The notes under the pieces are model-generated. The model was not told the origin of the DNA. It was given only the letters and a program-made list of their open reading frames with translations, and searched no databases. From NCBI GenBank assembly GCA_037952775.1, contig JBANAY010000001.1:310001-374000 (forward strand): a DNA stretch of 64,000 nt, given 5' to 3'. Position 1 is the stretch's first letter; each line of letters starts with the position of its first letter. The stretch is from Clonostachys chloroleuca (lineage: Eukaryota > Ascomycota > Sordariomycetes > Hypocreales > Bionectriaceae). The translations under genes were made by a program, and so were the position numbers. Positions 21,132 through 33,288 of the stretch are shown here, in pieces.

Positions 21132-24100
21132 TTATGCGTCCAAACTTTGACTCTCACACATCTTCTTATACATCCCATTCTCTGCGATCAAGGAAGAGTG
21201 AGTGCCTGCTTCAGCGATTCGGCCGTTGTGGAACACAAAGATGCAATCAGCGTCCTTGACAGTTGACAGACGGTGGGCAACAGCGATAGTGATTCTGCTA
21301 TTAGATGAGGCAACCTCCATGAGCGCAGCCTGAACCACCCTCTCAGACTCCGTGTCAAGAGCACTCGTCGCCTCATCGAGAAGAATCACACTTGGGTTGC
21401 GAATAAGAGCTCTAGCAATAGCAATACGCTGCCTTTGACCACCTGAAAGCTGGCTACCACCAGCGCCGCAGAGTGTACCTAGACCATCTGGTAAGGAACT
21501 GACAAAGTCCCATGCGTTCGCAGCCCGGCACGCAGCTTCGATGGCTTTATCGTCAACAGTTTTGCCAATCTCTAACATAGCATTCTTATCGGCACCCATA
21601 GCGATGTTGTCACGAATGCTTCCGGGGAACAAGGTTGGTTCCTGCTGGACGAGGGCAACATGTGCACGGTATAGCCGAGGGTTTAGATCCTTGAGAGGAA
21701 GTGTTGAATCCATTACAATGGCACCGCTGGTAGGATCATAGAATCGCTCAAATAGAGAGATCATGGTGCTCTTTCCACATCCTAGAGCAGGGTCAGTCAC
21801 TGCGCAGCATATAGGGTGAATGGACGAAGACTTACCTGACGCTCCGACAAATGCAACAAACTGACCGGGTGTGATCTTTCCAAATTTCTATTAGTTCTGC
21901 CTTTCAGATTTGTGAAAAATGGGAACTTACTTTGAGTGACACGCCTTTGAGAACACGATGACGAGGTGCCAGAGGATAAGAAAACTCCAGGTTGTCTAGA
22001 TGATAAGACTTACAGTCGTCAGAAGGGCCTCTTTTCTTATTTTCGGCCGTTTCCAAGATAGATGGCTGGAGACTTTTGATCCAAAAGAAGTAGTTTGCAG
22101 CCGAGTTGGCTTTTGTGAAACCTAGATGAATGTTAGCCTGCTCAGTCTGCTTGTGACGAGAACTCGCCAATGCACACAACCGGGCGTTATTGACTTACTG
22201 CTTGCGAAACTAAACAGCTGTCCTGCTCCTTGACCAGAAAAGTAAACAGCCATAAAGGAGACAAAGAACTGGTAAAAAGTAATCTCTCCTCCGGCTACTA
22301 GCTTAGAACCGTACCAGAAGCCCAAAGCCAAAATACAGTACTCTATCGACTGTGTCAAGGAAAACCAAATCATGATGGTGAACAGAGATGCCTTGGATCC
22401 GTGGATGGCATGATCCAGTTCATCCGTATATCTTCGGAGCACATCATCTTCAATGGCTAGCGAGGACACTGTGCGAATAGCAGTGACAGTTTCCGACGCA
22501 ATTGAAGCACTGTTGGAGAATCTTGAATCAATTTCGACATCCATTTTGGTCTCGAGCCGAATTCTCGCATAGCCTGATAGAATCATGGGAGGGAACCCAG
22601 CGCAGACACCGACAAGACCTAATTTCCACGAAAAGGCAATGGACATTATGGCGCATACAAAGACAGAGACGAGCGCCATCAAAACAATAGCAATGGTGAA
22701 GCCCATGAGCTCAAAAATGGACTGCGCAAAGGAATCGATCTTGCTTGTTAGTGCGCCGACAGTGTTTTCAGGTCGGTCAAAGAAAGCGAGATCTTGGCGG
22801 ATAAAAGAAGAAAACATGTCTTTTCGAACTTTTTCTGCAAGAGCCTGCGCAAGATATCAGTGATTGCTCAAAAGGCAAAACTGGATTCTGAAGTGCAAGG
22901 CAACAAACCTGGGCGAGAACGTTGGTTGCCCAACCAAGCACACCGTAAATGACAAGCAAGCCCAGCGCCATGACGAAGAACATGAGAGCTAGGAAGTTGG
23001 CTCTCTTTTGCATATCTTCGGCTTTAAACAAATTCATGACTTGTCCGATAAGGACAGTCTGACCTGGGTAGACACCAGCTGATCGGGGCGATTAGCACAA
23101 TGCCTTGGGTCACTTTCTGGAATACGACAGACTTACCTCCAGTTATACATGTCAAAGCCACGAGGATGTACCAGCTCTTGATCTCGGGGGTAAATTTGAC
23201 CAGTCTCCAAATCGTCCTCACAATGCCAGTGCCTTCATGTAAGCCATAGTCGCATTGTTTAGCCAAGGCAGCCTTTCTTTCAATCTGGCTCTGTTCCTGC
23301 TGTAAGGTATTGGTCGGTTTGAGAGCAATGTCCACATCAGCCACGTCGAAATCATCAAAGGAGTCTTGATCGTTATCAGGTGCGGAAAGATCCTGAGCTC
23401 TGACGAGCGAGGCATAAACACCGTGGCGAGAAACAAGATCCTCATGTCGCCCCTGTTCCAGAATCTTGCCTTTGCCCATGACAACAATGTTGTCAGCATT
23501 TCGGACTGTCTTGAGCTTGTGAGCAATAACAATTGTTGTGCGGTTCTTGGAGGCTTCATCCAGAGCCTTCTGAACCACAGCCTCAGCGTAGGGATCCAAG
23601 GCACTTGTAGCTTCGTCAAGCAGAAGGATCTGAGGTCCTGAAATAATGCTGCGGGCAATGGCTATACGTTGCTTCTGACCACCAGAAAGGAGCCCTCCCC
23701 TCTCACCAATACGGGTCTCGTATCCATTGACAAGCTCCTGGATAAAGTCATGGGCAAAGGCTGTCTGAGCAGCAGCCTGGACACGTTGCATCTTTTCGTC
23801 AAGGGACGAGTTTTCCCACGGTGTCCCTATCAAACCGTTGGCTATATTATCAAATACAGTACCGTTGAAAAGCACAGGCTCCTGTTGAACGAGGCGCATA
23901 TGTGTCCGAAGCCATTTCAGGTTGAGGTCTTTGATCTCTTGGCCGTCCAACTTGATCGAGCCGACAGTCGGGTTGTACCATCGCTCAAGTAGGCCAATAA
24001 TGGTGCTCTTCCCAGAGCCACTTGGCCCCTACACAGTTAAATTAGCAAGAATTTGGGCATAGGCGTGGCGGCGGTACTTACAACCAGAGCCGTCACCTTG

Positions 24101-25450
24101 CCAGCTGGAACGTTGAGGCTCAAATCATCGAGGACACATATATCAGGGCGAGTTGGGTAGCTAAAAGTGAGGTTACGGAGTTCAATGACACCCTGCGTAT
24201 TCTGAGGAACTTGCCCTGACTGATCGAAAGGATTAATGCTCGATGGTCTGCCAATGAGCTCAAATAGCTCGCCTGCGGCCGTGCCCGCTCGCCCGAAGGT
24301 CACCAGATGAGGCGCAAGAGAGTTGATGACGGCTGCAGCCATGATGACGGCAAACAGGACGGTAAACATTGTCCCCATCGCGGCAATTTCCCCTTGAACC
24401 ATCATTCGAATACCTTGCCAAAAGGCTAGAGCCATTCCAGCAAAGATGACAAAGTATTCTCCAGCGAACATGAGGGCGTACAGGGCGTTCTTCTTGTTGC
24501 CAAGAGTCCTTGCTTCGCCCAGGATTTTCGAGTACTCGTGCGTCATTCTCGGCACCAGCTCGAACGCCTTTATCGTTCGGATGCTTGCTAGAACAGTCTC
24601 TGCCAAAGACCCAGCTCGCGCATAGGTTTTGAGAATTTTCGTTTCGATACCAGCGTCGAGAGCACCGGCGAATCCGGCTACCAGCAGCAGCGCAGGCACA
24701 ATGGTTGAGAGGATAAGAGTGAGCTTCCACTGGCTAACGAAGGCAATGATAAAGGAGGCAACCAAGGTTGATGCAGCCTGGAAGACTTGTCCAAGCTTTT
24801 CCGAGATGCCAGACTGGATAAGCTTGGCGTTGGAAGTCACCTGCATAGAGATGGATCCTCCAGTTCCCATGTCAAAGAAACCCACTTCCTGACCAAGCGC
24901 GGATTTTAGGTATCGGTAGCGCAGGTTTCGGGTGATCCTGAGGGCGACGTAGGTGAGAAGCGATGAGTAGATATAAGTGCAGACAAATCTAGCGATGGCA
25001 ATGTAAATAAAGTATAAGCTGGGATATTGCCAGGTTAGCTTACTTGTTAGAATAGAACAAGGGGGAATATGACATACGCAGCCTTGGAAACTTCAGGCAT
25101 GAAATTACTAGACGCGCCAGACGATACAGAAAACTCGGTCATGGTGGTGATGAGATCTCCGATGACGAGATTGACCATAGCAAGGGCAACACCGGATCCA
25201 ATGGCGGCGATTATACCAACTGAAAGAATGGCATAGTCGAAGCCTTGCCCATAAGAAAAGACTCGCTGGATAGTATGTGAGTTAGGATCTGCCTAAGAGA
25301 TTTGGCCATAGGTTGTTGAGTTGTCCTTACCACATAGTCATTAAAACTTGATCGTTTATTGTTTTGTGGACGAGCTTCGGCTTCCTCCCCGACTTTGATA
25401 GCGGCCGTCGCTTCGCTGGCTACCAGCGTGTCCATCTTGATCGCTGCCAT
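21132..25450 (-). CDS. ABCB-type full ABC transporter (multidrug-resistance/P-glycoprotein-like)
   Basis: Nine exons on the minus strand from ATG 25450 to the stop at 21132; all eight introns are short with in-frame joins. Topology is TMD1-NBD1-TMD2-NBD2. TMD1 helices run from about 25300 to 24300. NBD1 has Walker A GPSGSGKST (split by an intron after ALV at about 24080), signature LLSGGQKQR, and Walker B ILLLDEATSALD (23590-23640). TMD2 covers about 23120-22200. NBD2 has VGASG-CGKST, split by the last intron, LSGGQRQR and VILLDEATSALD, then a His switch in VAHRLST. All catalytic elements are intact in both halves. Family members export hydrophobic compounds across the plasma membrane with ATP. 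A Zn2Cys6 regulator diverges from its promoter, a usual arrangement for drug or metabolite pumps. It could export the NRPS product or a toxicant; this is inference. Confidence 0.93.
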
Positions 25451-26083
25451 GGCGATTTCGAGTGGAATAGCACGGCCCAGTCAGGGCAGAAACAGATAAG
25501 ACGCGCGTTAGTGCAATAGTCTTGGAAAATAATCAAGAAGTGGAAGGCAAGATCGGACGCAAAGGAGTGTCGGCTCAAGTAGGCCAGTAAGTTGACCTAG
25601 GAAGAGGTCCCTGGGGTGTTGAATGAGCTACCGAGCAGAAAGCAACACATTGTGGAATATTTTGAAGGGAAACCATGGCTTCTTAGCCATTGTCCCCTTT
25701 CGGTTCGGTCGTCAAGAGGCACTGTTTGCGTCCGAAATTACTGCGTTGCCTCTGCGCGCTGGCGGCATTACGGACGACGCGAGATTCCGATGCTGCCAAG
25801 AATCTCTTCGATTTCCGCTAAGGATCAAATGATTGGCCCAACCGTATCTGGTCTTGGCTTTCTGAAGCCTCGATACACGAACTAGCCAAGTCGGTGTCCT
25901 CGGGCTCCGGCCAGGTGGGGGTGCGGACCGTAATGTGTGAGTGATGACGGCAGCAAGAAGCGTCAGTTTTTACTAGTTATTGTTTTCAAAGCACGAAAGT
26001 CTAATCCCACAAGACCCATTCGTTCTTGTGTGTGTACGGCCGGACCGGAATCAGCACCGACTTACCACAGCCACAGCCACAAT
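25451..26083. promoter_or_regulatory. Divergent promoter region, ABC transporter / Zn2Cys6 regulator
   Basis: A 633-base spacer between divergent starts. No TATA box or repeat stands out by eye. Its role is inferred from the arrangement. Confidence 0.45.
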
Positions 26084-28649
26084 ATGGACAGAGAGACTCT
26101 CAGGGGCGATCTCGAGCCCGATACCTCTAATGTCCCTGTCCACACGGTCCAAAAGCTTTCTGTACAATTCTATTTCCCCCCTCGGCGACTCTCTAGAGAC
26201 TTTGTTTTGCTGACTGTCGGGACAGTGCGATCAGTGTCGGCAGCGCAAGGTACGGCCTGGCCTCTAAACTGCACCGTGCCTCTTCTTCACCTTACCTTTT
26301 ATCGCCTTCTAATCATTTTCAGGTTCGATGTGACCGCGTAGATCCTTGCGGTCCGTGTTCACGGAAGTCGCTTGAGTGCACGTATCCACTAGGTTTTAAG
26401 CCTAGGCCCAAGCATCGACGTGCCCTGGTCTCAAACGGATAGTATGTGACCAAACCTCCTTGTTCCTTGCTCCAGCTGCTGACTCAATCAAGTGACGATA
26501 AGCTCGACGACCTCTCACAGAAGCTTGATCGTGTCTCACTGGCTGTACACAACATAGAATCCTCGCTTACTCCTACGAGAGACAAAGTCACAACACATGA
26601 TGTTGATTCTAACTCCCGCCGATCGCCATTCTCATACGTATCCCCGTCTCTTCCCCAGACCAGTGTCAATGACGATGGCCTAGGGTCAGACCTTGAGAGT
26701 GATGCCGGGTTGGCCAGCGAGGCTACGTTTGCCGCCAAATTTGCCCAGCAGGCTTTAGACAGCAATCATCCTTCGGATATATCTGATGAGATCAAGTCGA
26801 GCCTTCATGCCCTCACAGACATCCTAAACGGACAGGATCCTGGTCATCCTGCTCCTAGTCGCCTCAAACCAACTGAAACGCGTCTGCTGCCACCAAATTT
26901 CGTCCGAGATGGGCTCAGACTACCTCCGCTTGAGATGACCATGGCGGCTCTACAGAAATTGAGGGGTAGGTCTTTCGTTGCCCAAGCCATAACTTTCACA
27001 TTTAGTATTGACATTTGCTCTAGAATCGCGCCAGCTTCAGTTCTGTTGGACCATTGAGATTGAAACAGTCGGCCAGCTTGTAGAGTACGTCATGACAGTC
27101 TACTCTGGCACGCCGACAACTGCGCATCTCATCATTGTTCACTGTGGTCTTCACCCTCTTTTTATGGCCTTGGCAGAAATGGAAAAAGATCCAATCGTCA
27201 AGCAAAACCTCAAGTCTCAGGGCACATTATGTCTGGCAAATCTAGACCAGCTTCTAGCGAGCCTACCTTTCAATCTTCCATGCACATTCGACTTCATCCT
27301 AGCCCTAGTCATGGCCGTGGGTAAAAACCGCTTCCATGTGGGCAGACAGGAAGGCTGACTTGCCTGTAGTCGACAAACTCTATGCTTAGATGCCGGATAT
27401 CAATGGCCTGGAACTATCTCGCAGCTGCGGCCCAAATGTCTCTCACATTGGGCTACCACCGTGATAAACCCCAACGATCAGAGAAGAAGGAGGACCGACG
27501 ACGCCGTATCGGACTTTTTCGGGTCTTGTATATTTCTGACAAAATGCTTTCGCTGCGGCTCAATCGATCATGCGTGCTTAGAGATGACGAGATTACACTG
27601 TCACTAGCTGACTATGAGGACAGTAACCTGGACCGCATTTTCCCCATTGGGCCGAAATGGATGAAGATAGCTACACTTTACGGCAGGATATACGACGATA
27701 TCTATAGTGCAGTTGCTCTCCGTCGCCCACAACACATCCAAGAGATCACAGCAAGAGAATTAGCACTTGAAAATCAAGCTCTTTATGAATCCCGTGATCT
27801 AATCGAGGTATTAAGGGTCTGAACCTTTCTTGACTGAACTAAAATGTGCTGAAAACTAGGTTCAGGAGCGACAAATGACCTTCTTGAGAGAAGCCGGTCA
27901 GGAAGCAGTGTACGAAGTGGTTAAACATGCAGAAAAAGTCTCACATCTGGCCGTTCAGACCTTGATTTACCGAAGCATACAGCCGAGCGTCTACACGGGT
28001 TCCGCCTTTTGTGACGAATGCCTTTCTACGGCTCATGAATGTCTAGAGGAGCACAAGAAATGCCTATCTCTTCTACGAAATGTCAATCCGAGTACCATGG
28101 AGCTTTATATTCATTGGTATGTATCTTGTAAATAATCTCCGATGGGGTGGCTTGCTCAAGAGTAGTTCTAGGGCCCTTCTCTCGGCACCGCTCATGCCGT
28201 TCATTGTGCTCTTTTGTCGCACCTTTGAGACCCGAGAGCCAGACCATCTGGAGAGCCTCTTGGCCATTGTCGAGCCACTCGAAAATCTCCCGACAGACCT
28301 ACCCGACGCATACAGAAAGCAGCGTCACCTCTTTAGACTAATGTACAATGTTGCATCCAAGTACGTCAACGGCTCCATGGCTAGCTCCTCGAGTGTGACC
28401 CAGCCGGGTTACATACCAGATACGCCCTTTGAGATGGTATTTGCCGATGCCGGGGTGCCGCTACCGAGTCAGATGCAAGTGACTCACGGAATACAAGTGG
28501 GCCAGCGCACCGAAATGCTTGCAGGAGGGATTGAACCGAGTTCTGCCAGCTTTGGGGACACCATCAGCGTGCCAAACCGTGGTGTTGAGCTTGGTGCTTG
28601 GTTTGATCAAAACCAAGAAATCTTCCGTATAATGGACGAATCATTCTAG
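26084..28649 (+). CDS. Zn2Cys6 transcription factor with fungal-specific TF domain
   Basis: Eight exons inferred. Exon 1 (26084-26161) ends VQKLS; exon 2 is only 24 bases (26226-26249) and encodes CDQCRQRK; exon 3 begins at 26323 with VRCDRVDPCGPCSRKSLEC. Together these make a textbook C-x2-C-x6-C-x5-C-x2-C-x6-C zinc cluster. A coiled-coil-like segment follows (DDKLDDLSQKLDRVSLAVHN). The fungal TF homology region contains MAWNYLAAAAQMSLTLGYHR and RRRIGLFRVLYISDKMLSLRL. Later exons carry LMPFIVLFCRTF and an acidic C terminus ending IFRIMDESF. The start was chosen at 26084 because that frame reaches the cluster with a phase-0 intron; an upstream frame meets a stop. It is a nuclear regulator divergent from the ABC transporter, which is its most likely target. 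Confidence 0.87.
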
Positions 28650-28973
28650 ATCGAGCTATCTCTGCTGGTAACATAGTGTGGGGACGTTTGAGAATTGATA
28701 GATGGGAATTACTTGTTAAGAAGCTAATTTAGATAGCTTTGGTGAATGTAGCCCCCTGATCATACATAATAAACCATAAGTGAATTCTTAAATACATTAT
28801 ACTCTTTAATAATATATATTATGCTTTATATTCCTTATAGCCAAATCTCTACTAAACAAAGACCAGGCTATCACTACCGTAAATCGTAGTAGAATCGCCA
28901 AGAGATGGAGGCTTAGGCCGTGGATGCAAACTGTAAAGTCAGGGTTGCTTGCATTTATTAAGTTAGCTCAGAT
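28650..28973. other. Intergenic, convergent 3' ends, AT-rich
   Basis: A 324-base spacer between the convergent TF and P450 genes. It is AT-rich around 28780-28840 and shows no other structure. Confidence 0.4.
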
Positions 28974-30690
28974 CTACGTTTCATTCTTACGCGGACACCA
29001 CGCGAGGGCCGCATTACCGCTGTGGTTGGAATCATCCCAGGTACTCTCCACCCATCCTGGTTTTACCGGCTCGATATCCCACATCATGATGCAGCAGGCC
29101 ACTGTGGCCAACACCTGCTTTTCTGCGAGCACACGTCCCTTGCACATGCCTGCTCCTACACCCCACGGCTTGAGCCTGCCGTAACCCACCGAAGCATTCC
29201 CTGTCTTCTCATCGCGCTTGATAAAGCGACGAGGTTGAAAACTGGTAGGATTTTCAAATACAGATGGGTCTTGTTGTGTACCCCAATGAGGGACGGATAT
29301 CCAAGTCCCTGGTTGTAGATGACGATGGTGCTGACCGTCAAAAACGCTCATGGGTTCTGACATGTATCTCATCGAAGTTGGCTGGCTGACCACCCGAAAG
29401 GTTTCCAAGAAGACCGATTTGAGTAGCGGGCACTTGTTTCTCAAACCGGCGAGATCAATTGAGTCGTCATCGATCTGATTTGATCCAGTGAGGGGTGGTA
29501 GAAACCCACAGACCTCGTTTCGAAGTTCTTCTACTAATCCAGGTGTAGAATAGACAAAAAATATGAACCAGAATATCAGGGGTTGTGTGTTTGCGTTCTG
29601 TGCCCATAAAGTACCCAATTCAAATTTCCCACGGTCGGATATAGGGATATTGTACTGCACAAATAACCTGTGTCGATCAATAGCAACTTGCCCGATATCA
29701 CCCATCTTCGCGTCATAGTCGATAGGCGTACCATTTTCGTATTGATCAATGCGCCGATAGAGACCAATCAACGCATCCTGGAGGCGGCACCGTGCTGCGA
29801 GCGCTTTCTGATATGGTCTGATGGGCACCCACTCCGGGATGCCCAAAGCTTTGAAGGGTAATGCAAAGGCGTCAAACAACCAGAAGTCATCGAGCAGCGT
29901 CGGGTGTCTCTTCAAGAAGTCTTGCCCGTACAACATCGGGATAGACGTATGGCCACCAAAATCCTTTAATACTGCGTCTAAATCAACTTCAACACAGTCG
30001 GAATAAATCCTCACGTTGGCGTTTTTCTCCCACCCATGTTGGTATTTCGGATTTTCGGAAAAGCTCAACAATGAGAAGATTCTTGTTGGGATATGAGCCT
30101 CCTGGATCGCAATGTTACTCGCTGTCTCGTTGACAAAACCGCGCTCCACCGCAGTTGTCAAAGCCTTGTAAAATGCTGTGAAGTCTTTGCGAAGTTCGGG
30201 AGGAACTGAGACACCGAAGAACGTAGGGAACAAGGCTAGGGCAATAGGATCGGGGTTGACCAAGTGGTGAGGTTTAGCGAGCACTGAGTCCGCGTTGTGG
30301 ACTTTGTACAAGATCTGATGCCGTGATGTCAACCCGTGAAGGAAGCTATTCCGGTGTAGCAGGGAAATTCTATGAAATTTCACCATTAGCTGCAGTTCAC
30401 ACTGTGAGGAAGAACATCTATTACATCGGACGGGTGATCACATTGCCAGATTGCAGAACAGTTGTGGTGATGGCAAGCTCCAGGAGCATATACCATGGCA
30501 ACTTGTAGTTTGTCTCAGATTTAGAGCCACTGCGACAGAGTTGGTAAAGATAATATGCAGCTACTGTGGAAATAACCACAGTTGGTATGCTGTATGTGAA
30601 CACATTAGGCCAAACGGCGATTTGAGAGTCTGGAAGAACCCTCTGCATGGCATCTCTAACCAAAGACAACGAGCTTGTAAGATGATTCAT
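28974..30690 (-). CDS. Cytochrome P450 monooxygenase
   Basis: Minus strand, ATG at 30690. The first exon has an N-terminal anchor helix (SIPTVVISTVAAYYLYQL) and a segment ending GNVITRP. One intron follows; the best join is a GTAATA donor after 30438 with a TAG acceptor near 30340 leading into FLHGLTSRHQILYKV, though a GTGATC donor with a CAG acceptor near 30390 is also in frame. The large second exon contains the conserved ExxR (LETFRVV), a perf-like FxPxRF region (SFQPRRFIKRDE) and the heme loop PWGVGAGMCKGR with the cysteine ligand; Trp replaces the usual Phe at its start. The protein would be ER-bound and use NADPH-P450 reductase to hydroxylate or epoxidise a lipophilic substrate. It diverges from a sterol-methyltransferase-like gene, hinting at a shared terpenoid or sterol substrate. 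Confidence 0.88.
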
Positions 30691-31318
30691 GATCACAGGC
30701 GCACAACTTCGGAATCACGTATTTCTCTGCGACATTCGTGTCACATCGAGTTTTTATTTATATTGAAGGCTATTAGTGATTCCTGCTAGCCTTTCCTCAG
30801 TGACCATAGCGCCGAAAACGTAATAAAGCATGTCTCACTATGGAGTTAAATTGGGGTAAGATAGCCATAGCTGAATCGAATAGTACTGTTTTCATCTCAT
30901 CCGGAATAGGCTGTTTTAGTAGTGTGGAGTGATACGGGAGGCTTTGTACGCATCCGGATACGAACATCAGCGCGTGACGCAGGGAGCGCAAAGTGTCTTA
31001 TTATATCGCTACGATGGGATACAAGGGCCTCGCAAATGTCTCTGATGTACCGGCACGGCAGTCCCAGTCGTGCTAGAGATCAAGGAAGCAAACTATTTCA
31101 CACTAGTGATGATTCAGATGCGAAATATTCGTCAATCTGACTCAGAAATGAGTCAATGATATTCCAGATGTCTGAAGCACCGGAGACGGTGAACACAATG
31201 AGCACCAGATATATCTATGCATGATGCGCAATCAGATCCGAAGCAGTTTAATAAATACAAACCCCTTGACCCAAGATAGCAGCGACATACATTTTCTCGC
31301 AATTCAGTCCTCGCCAAA
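30691..31318. promoter_or_regulatory. Divergent promoter region, P450 / methyltransferase
   Basis: A 628-base spacer between divergent starts. On the minus strand a TATA-like TATAAATA lies at 30755-30762, about 65 bases before the P450 ATG. Direct TGACTCA-like sites (AP-1/CPC1 type) appear near 31137 (ctgactcagaaatgagtca is a partial dyad at 31138-31156). Confidence 0.5.
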
Positions 31319-32636
31319 ATGACTGTACAGACTCTGGAACCACAAGATCACGGGCGCGATGCCCAGTTCGCCCATGCTATGCACGGCAAGTCTGGCACTA
31401 TGCGCGGCGGCCTCACCTCGCTATTCCGAAAGAATTCAGAGACGATGAAATCCGCGGTGGACGGATACTTCAAATATTGGACGGGAAAATCGATCGGGGA
31501 GCAGACTGTGAGCTACGATTGACGCCTTCTTATTGACAAAACTAACACGATATAGAATGAATACGCCACGCGAACCAAACTGTGAGACAATGGAACCTCC
31601 GGCACAAACATACACCGCCTTGAAAGTGTGATAGTCAACTAACTTGGTTGAGCGTATAGGTATTATGACCTTGTAACTGACTTTTACGAGTACGGCTGGG
31701 GCCAATCCTTCCACTTCTGCCGCTCGAGCTATGGCGAATCCTTTAGTGAGGCCATCACTCGTCATGAGCACTACTTGGCCCATTCCATGAATCTCAAAGA
31801 GGGTATGAAGGTTCTGGACGTCGGTAGCGGTGTAGGGGGACCCGCACGGCAGATCGCGAAGTTCTCGGGCGTCCATATCACTGGCATCAATATAAACGAT
31901 TACCAGATTAGACGTGCAAACTGTTACGCATCGAAGAGTGGGCAATCTCAGGATGTCCGTTTTGTCAAAGGAGACTTTATGGTTTGTAAAAACTGGTACT
32001 CAACTGGAGGGTATATACGCTGACCTTAGTTTTCAGCAAATGCCCTTTGAAGACAAATCTTATGACGCCGTGTACAGTATCGAAGCTACTGTCCATGCTC
32101 CTAATCTCGAAGCCATCTATCGCGAGATCTTTCGTGTGTTAAAGCCAGGAGGTGTTTTTGGTGTGTATGAATGGGTCATGACCGATGATTACGATGACAC
32201 AAACCCTGCCCATAAGGACATGCGTCTTGGTCTCGAAATGGGCGGCGGCATTGTCAATGCAATCTCTAATCGCCGCGATGCTCTGGCAGCTATCAAAGCA
32301 GCAGGGTTTGAAGTCCTCCATCATGAAGATTTGGCTACGAGAACGGACGCTGTCCCATGGTATTGGCCGTTTGCTGGCCGGATAAGCTACGCGCAGTCTC
32401 TGGTTGATTGCTTTACCGTAGTATGGTTGAGCAGTTGGGGGCTAAGTGTTTCACACAAAGTCTTTGGGTTCTTGGAGAGTTTAGGCCTCGCACCAACAGG
32501 TACGAAAAAGACGGCCGATAGTCTGGCTCTCACCGCTGCAGCGTTGGCAGCAACTGGCCAAGAGCATTTGTTCTCGCCAATGTATTTGATGATTGGACGT
32601 AAACCAGCGTCAACAATCAATGCTAAGCATCAATAA
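31319..32636 (+). CDS. Sterol 24-C-methyltransferase-like (Erg6 family) SAM-dependent methyltransferase
   Basis: Four exons (31319-31507, 31556-31581, 31660-31981, 32037-32636) total 1137 bases, 378 residues, the size of Erg6 proteins. Landmarks: [19 protein letters not shown] with [10 protein letters not shown] (sterol-binding region I), [18 protein letters not shown] (SAM motif I), [12 protein letters not shown], and [20 protein letters not shown] (region II and the [10 protein letters not shown] signature), then a C-terminal sterol-MT domain. Erg6 transfers a methyl to C24 of a sterol side chain at the ER or lipid droplets. Fungi carry a housekeeping ERG6 elsewhere as a rule, so this is probably a paralogue recruited to specialised metabolism with the adjacent P450; that is inference. 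The tiny 26-base exon 2 joins both sides in frame. No defects are seen. Confidence 0.9.
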
Positions 32637-32848
32637 AAAAAATTCAGCTTGAGGTTCTTTTCATCTATTTTAAGCTACTTGCCAAATTTAAGAACCTAGG
32701 TAACTTATATTTACCTTGAAATTTAGCTTATATACCTTCAAATCAAGTTCCGAGGCTCTTCCAACCCATCTGTGCCTCTGAAGTCACTTCACGAGTTTAT
32801 CATTCGCGCTCTGGATACAAATAGCTAAAAAAAAAATCAAATTCTAAT

Positions 32849-33288
32849 CTACGTCTCTTGAGTCTTTGTTACTTTGGAAGAAAGTGGATTATGCAGGAAG
32901 TCGGTCTGATTGATGTACCAGGTGAGTTCCTCAACGTTGTCGCTGACATTTCGCTCACCGCGGACCGAACCATCCCCAAACCATCCGAAATCGTTGTCAT
33001 CACAGAGATCCGTTTCAAAGTCATCCCATCCGACTGACTCGAGGGCTCGGACGGCATTTGAGGCTATGGCAGATTTACCTCTGAAAACACGAGGATGTAA
33101 TACACTAAGAGGAGGTTGAGGTACTTGTAAGTATTTAGCAGCCTCAAGGCTGATATCAATCGTTCCATACAAGCACTATTTGATTGGTCCATCCAACGGA
33201 ATCCGCTGCCGACGAACTCCGATGGTCTGTATCTCAGACCTTGGACCTGAGCTAGCTCGGCGCTCCACTTTCGGAAGCGAGAGAACAT
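32849..33288 (-). CDS. Hypothetical small protein
   Basis: Two exons (33125-33288 and 32849-33080) join across a 44-base intron with a GTACCT donor and TTTCAG acceptor to give 396 bases, 131 residues. The N-terminal half is basic and helix-prone (MFSRFRKWSAELAQ, CMERLISALRLLNTYK); the C-terminal half is acidic (WDDFETDLCDDNDFGWFGDG). No signal peptide, membrane helix or domain is recognised. It could be a true small gene or the 3' end of a larger decayed one; the acidic tail resembles the end of fungal regulators, which is only an impression. Confidence 0.33.
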
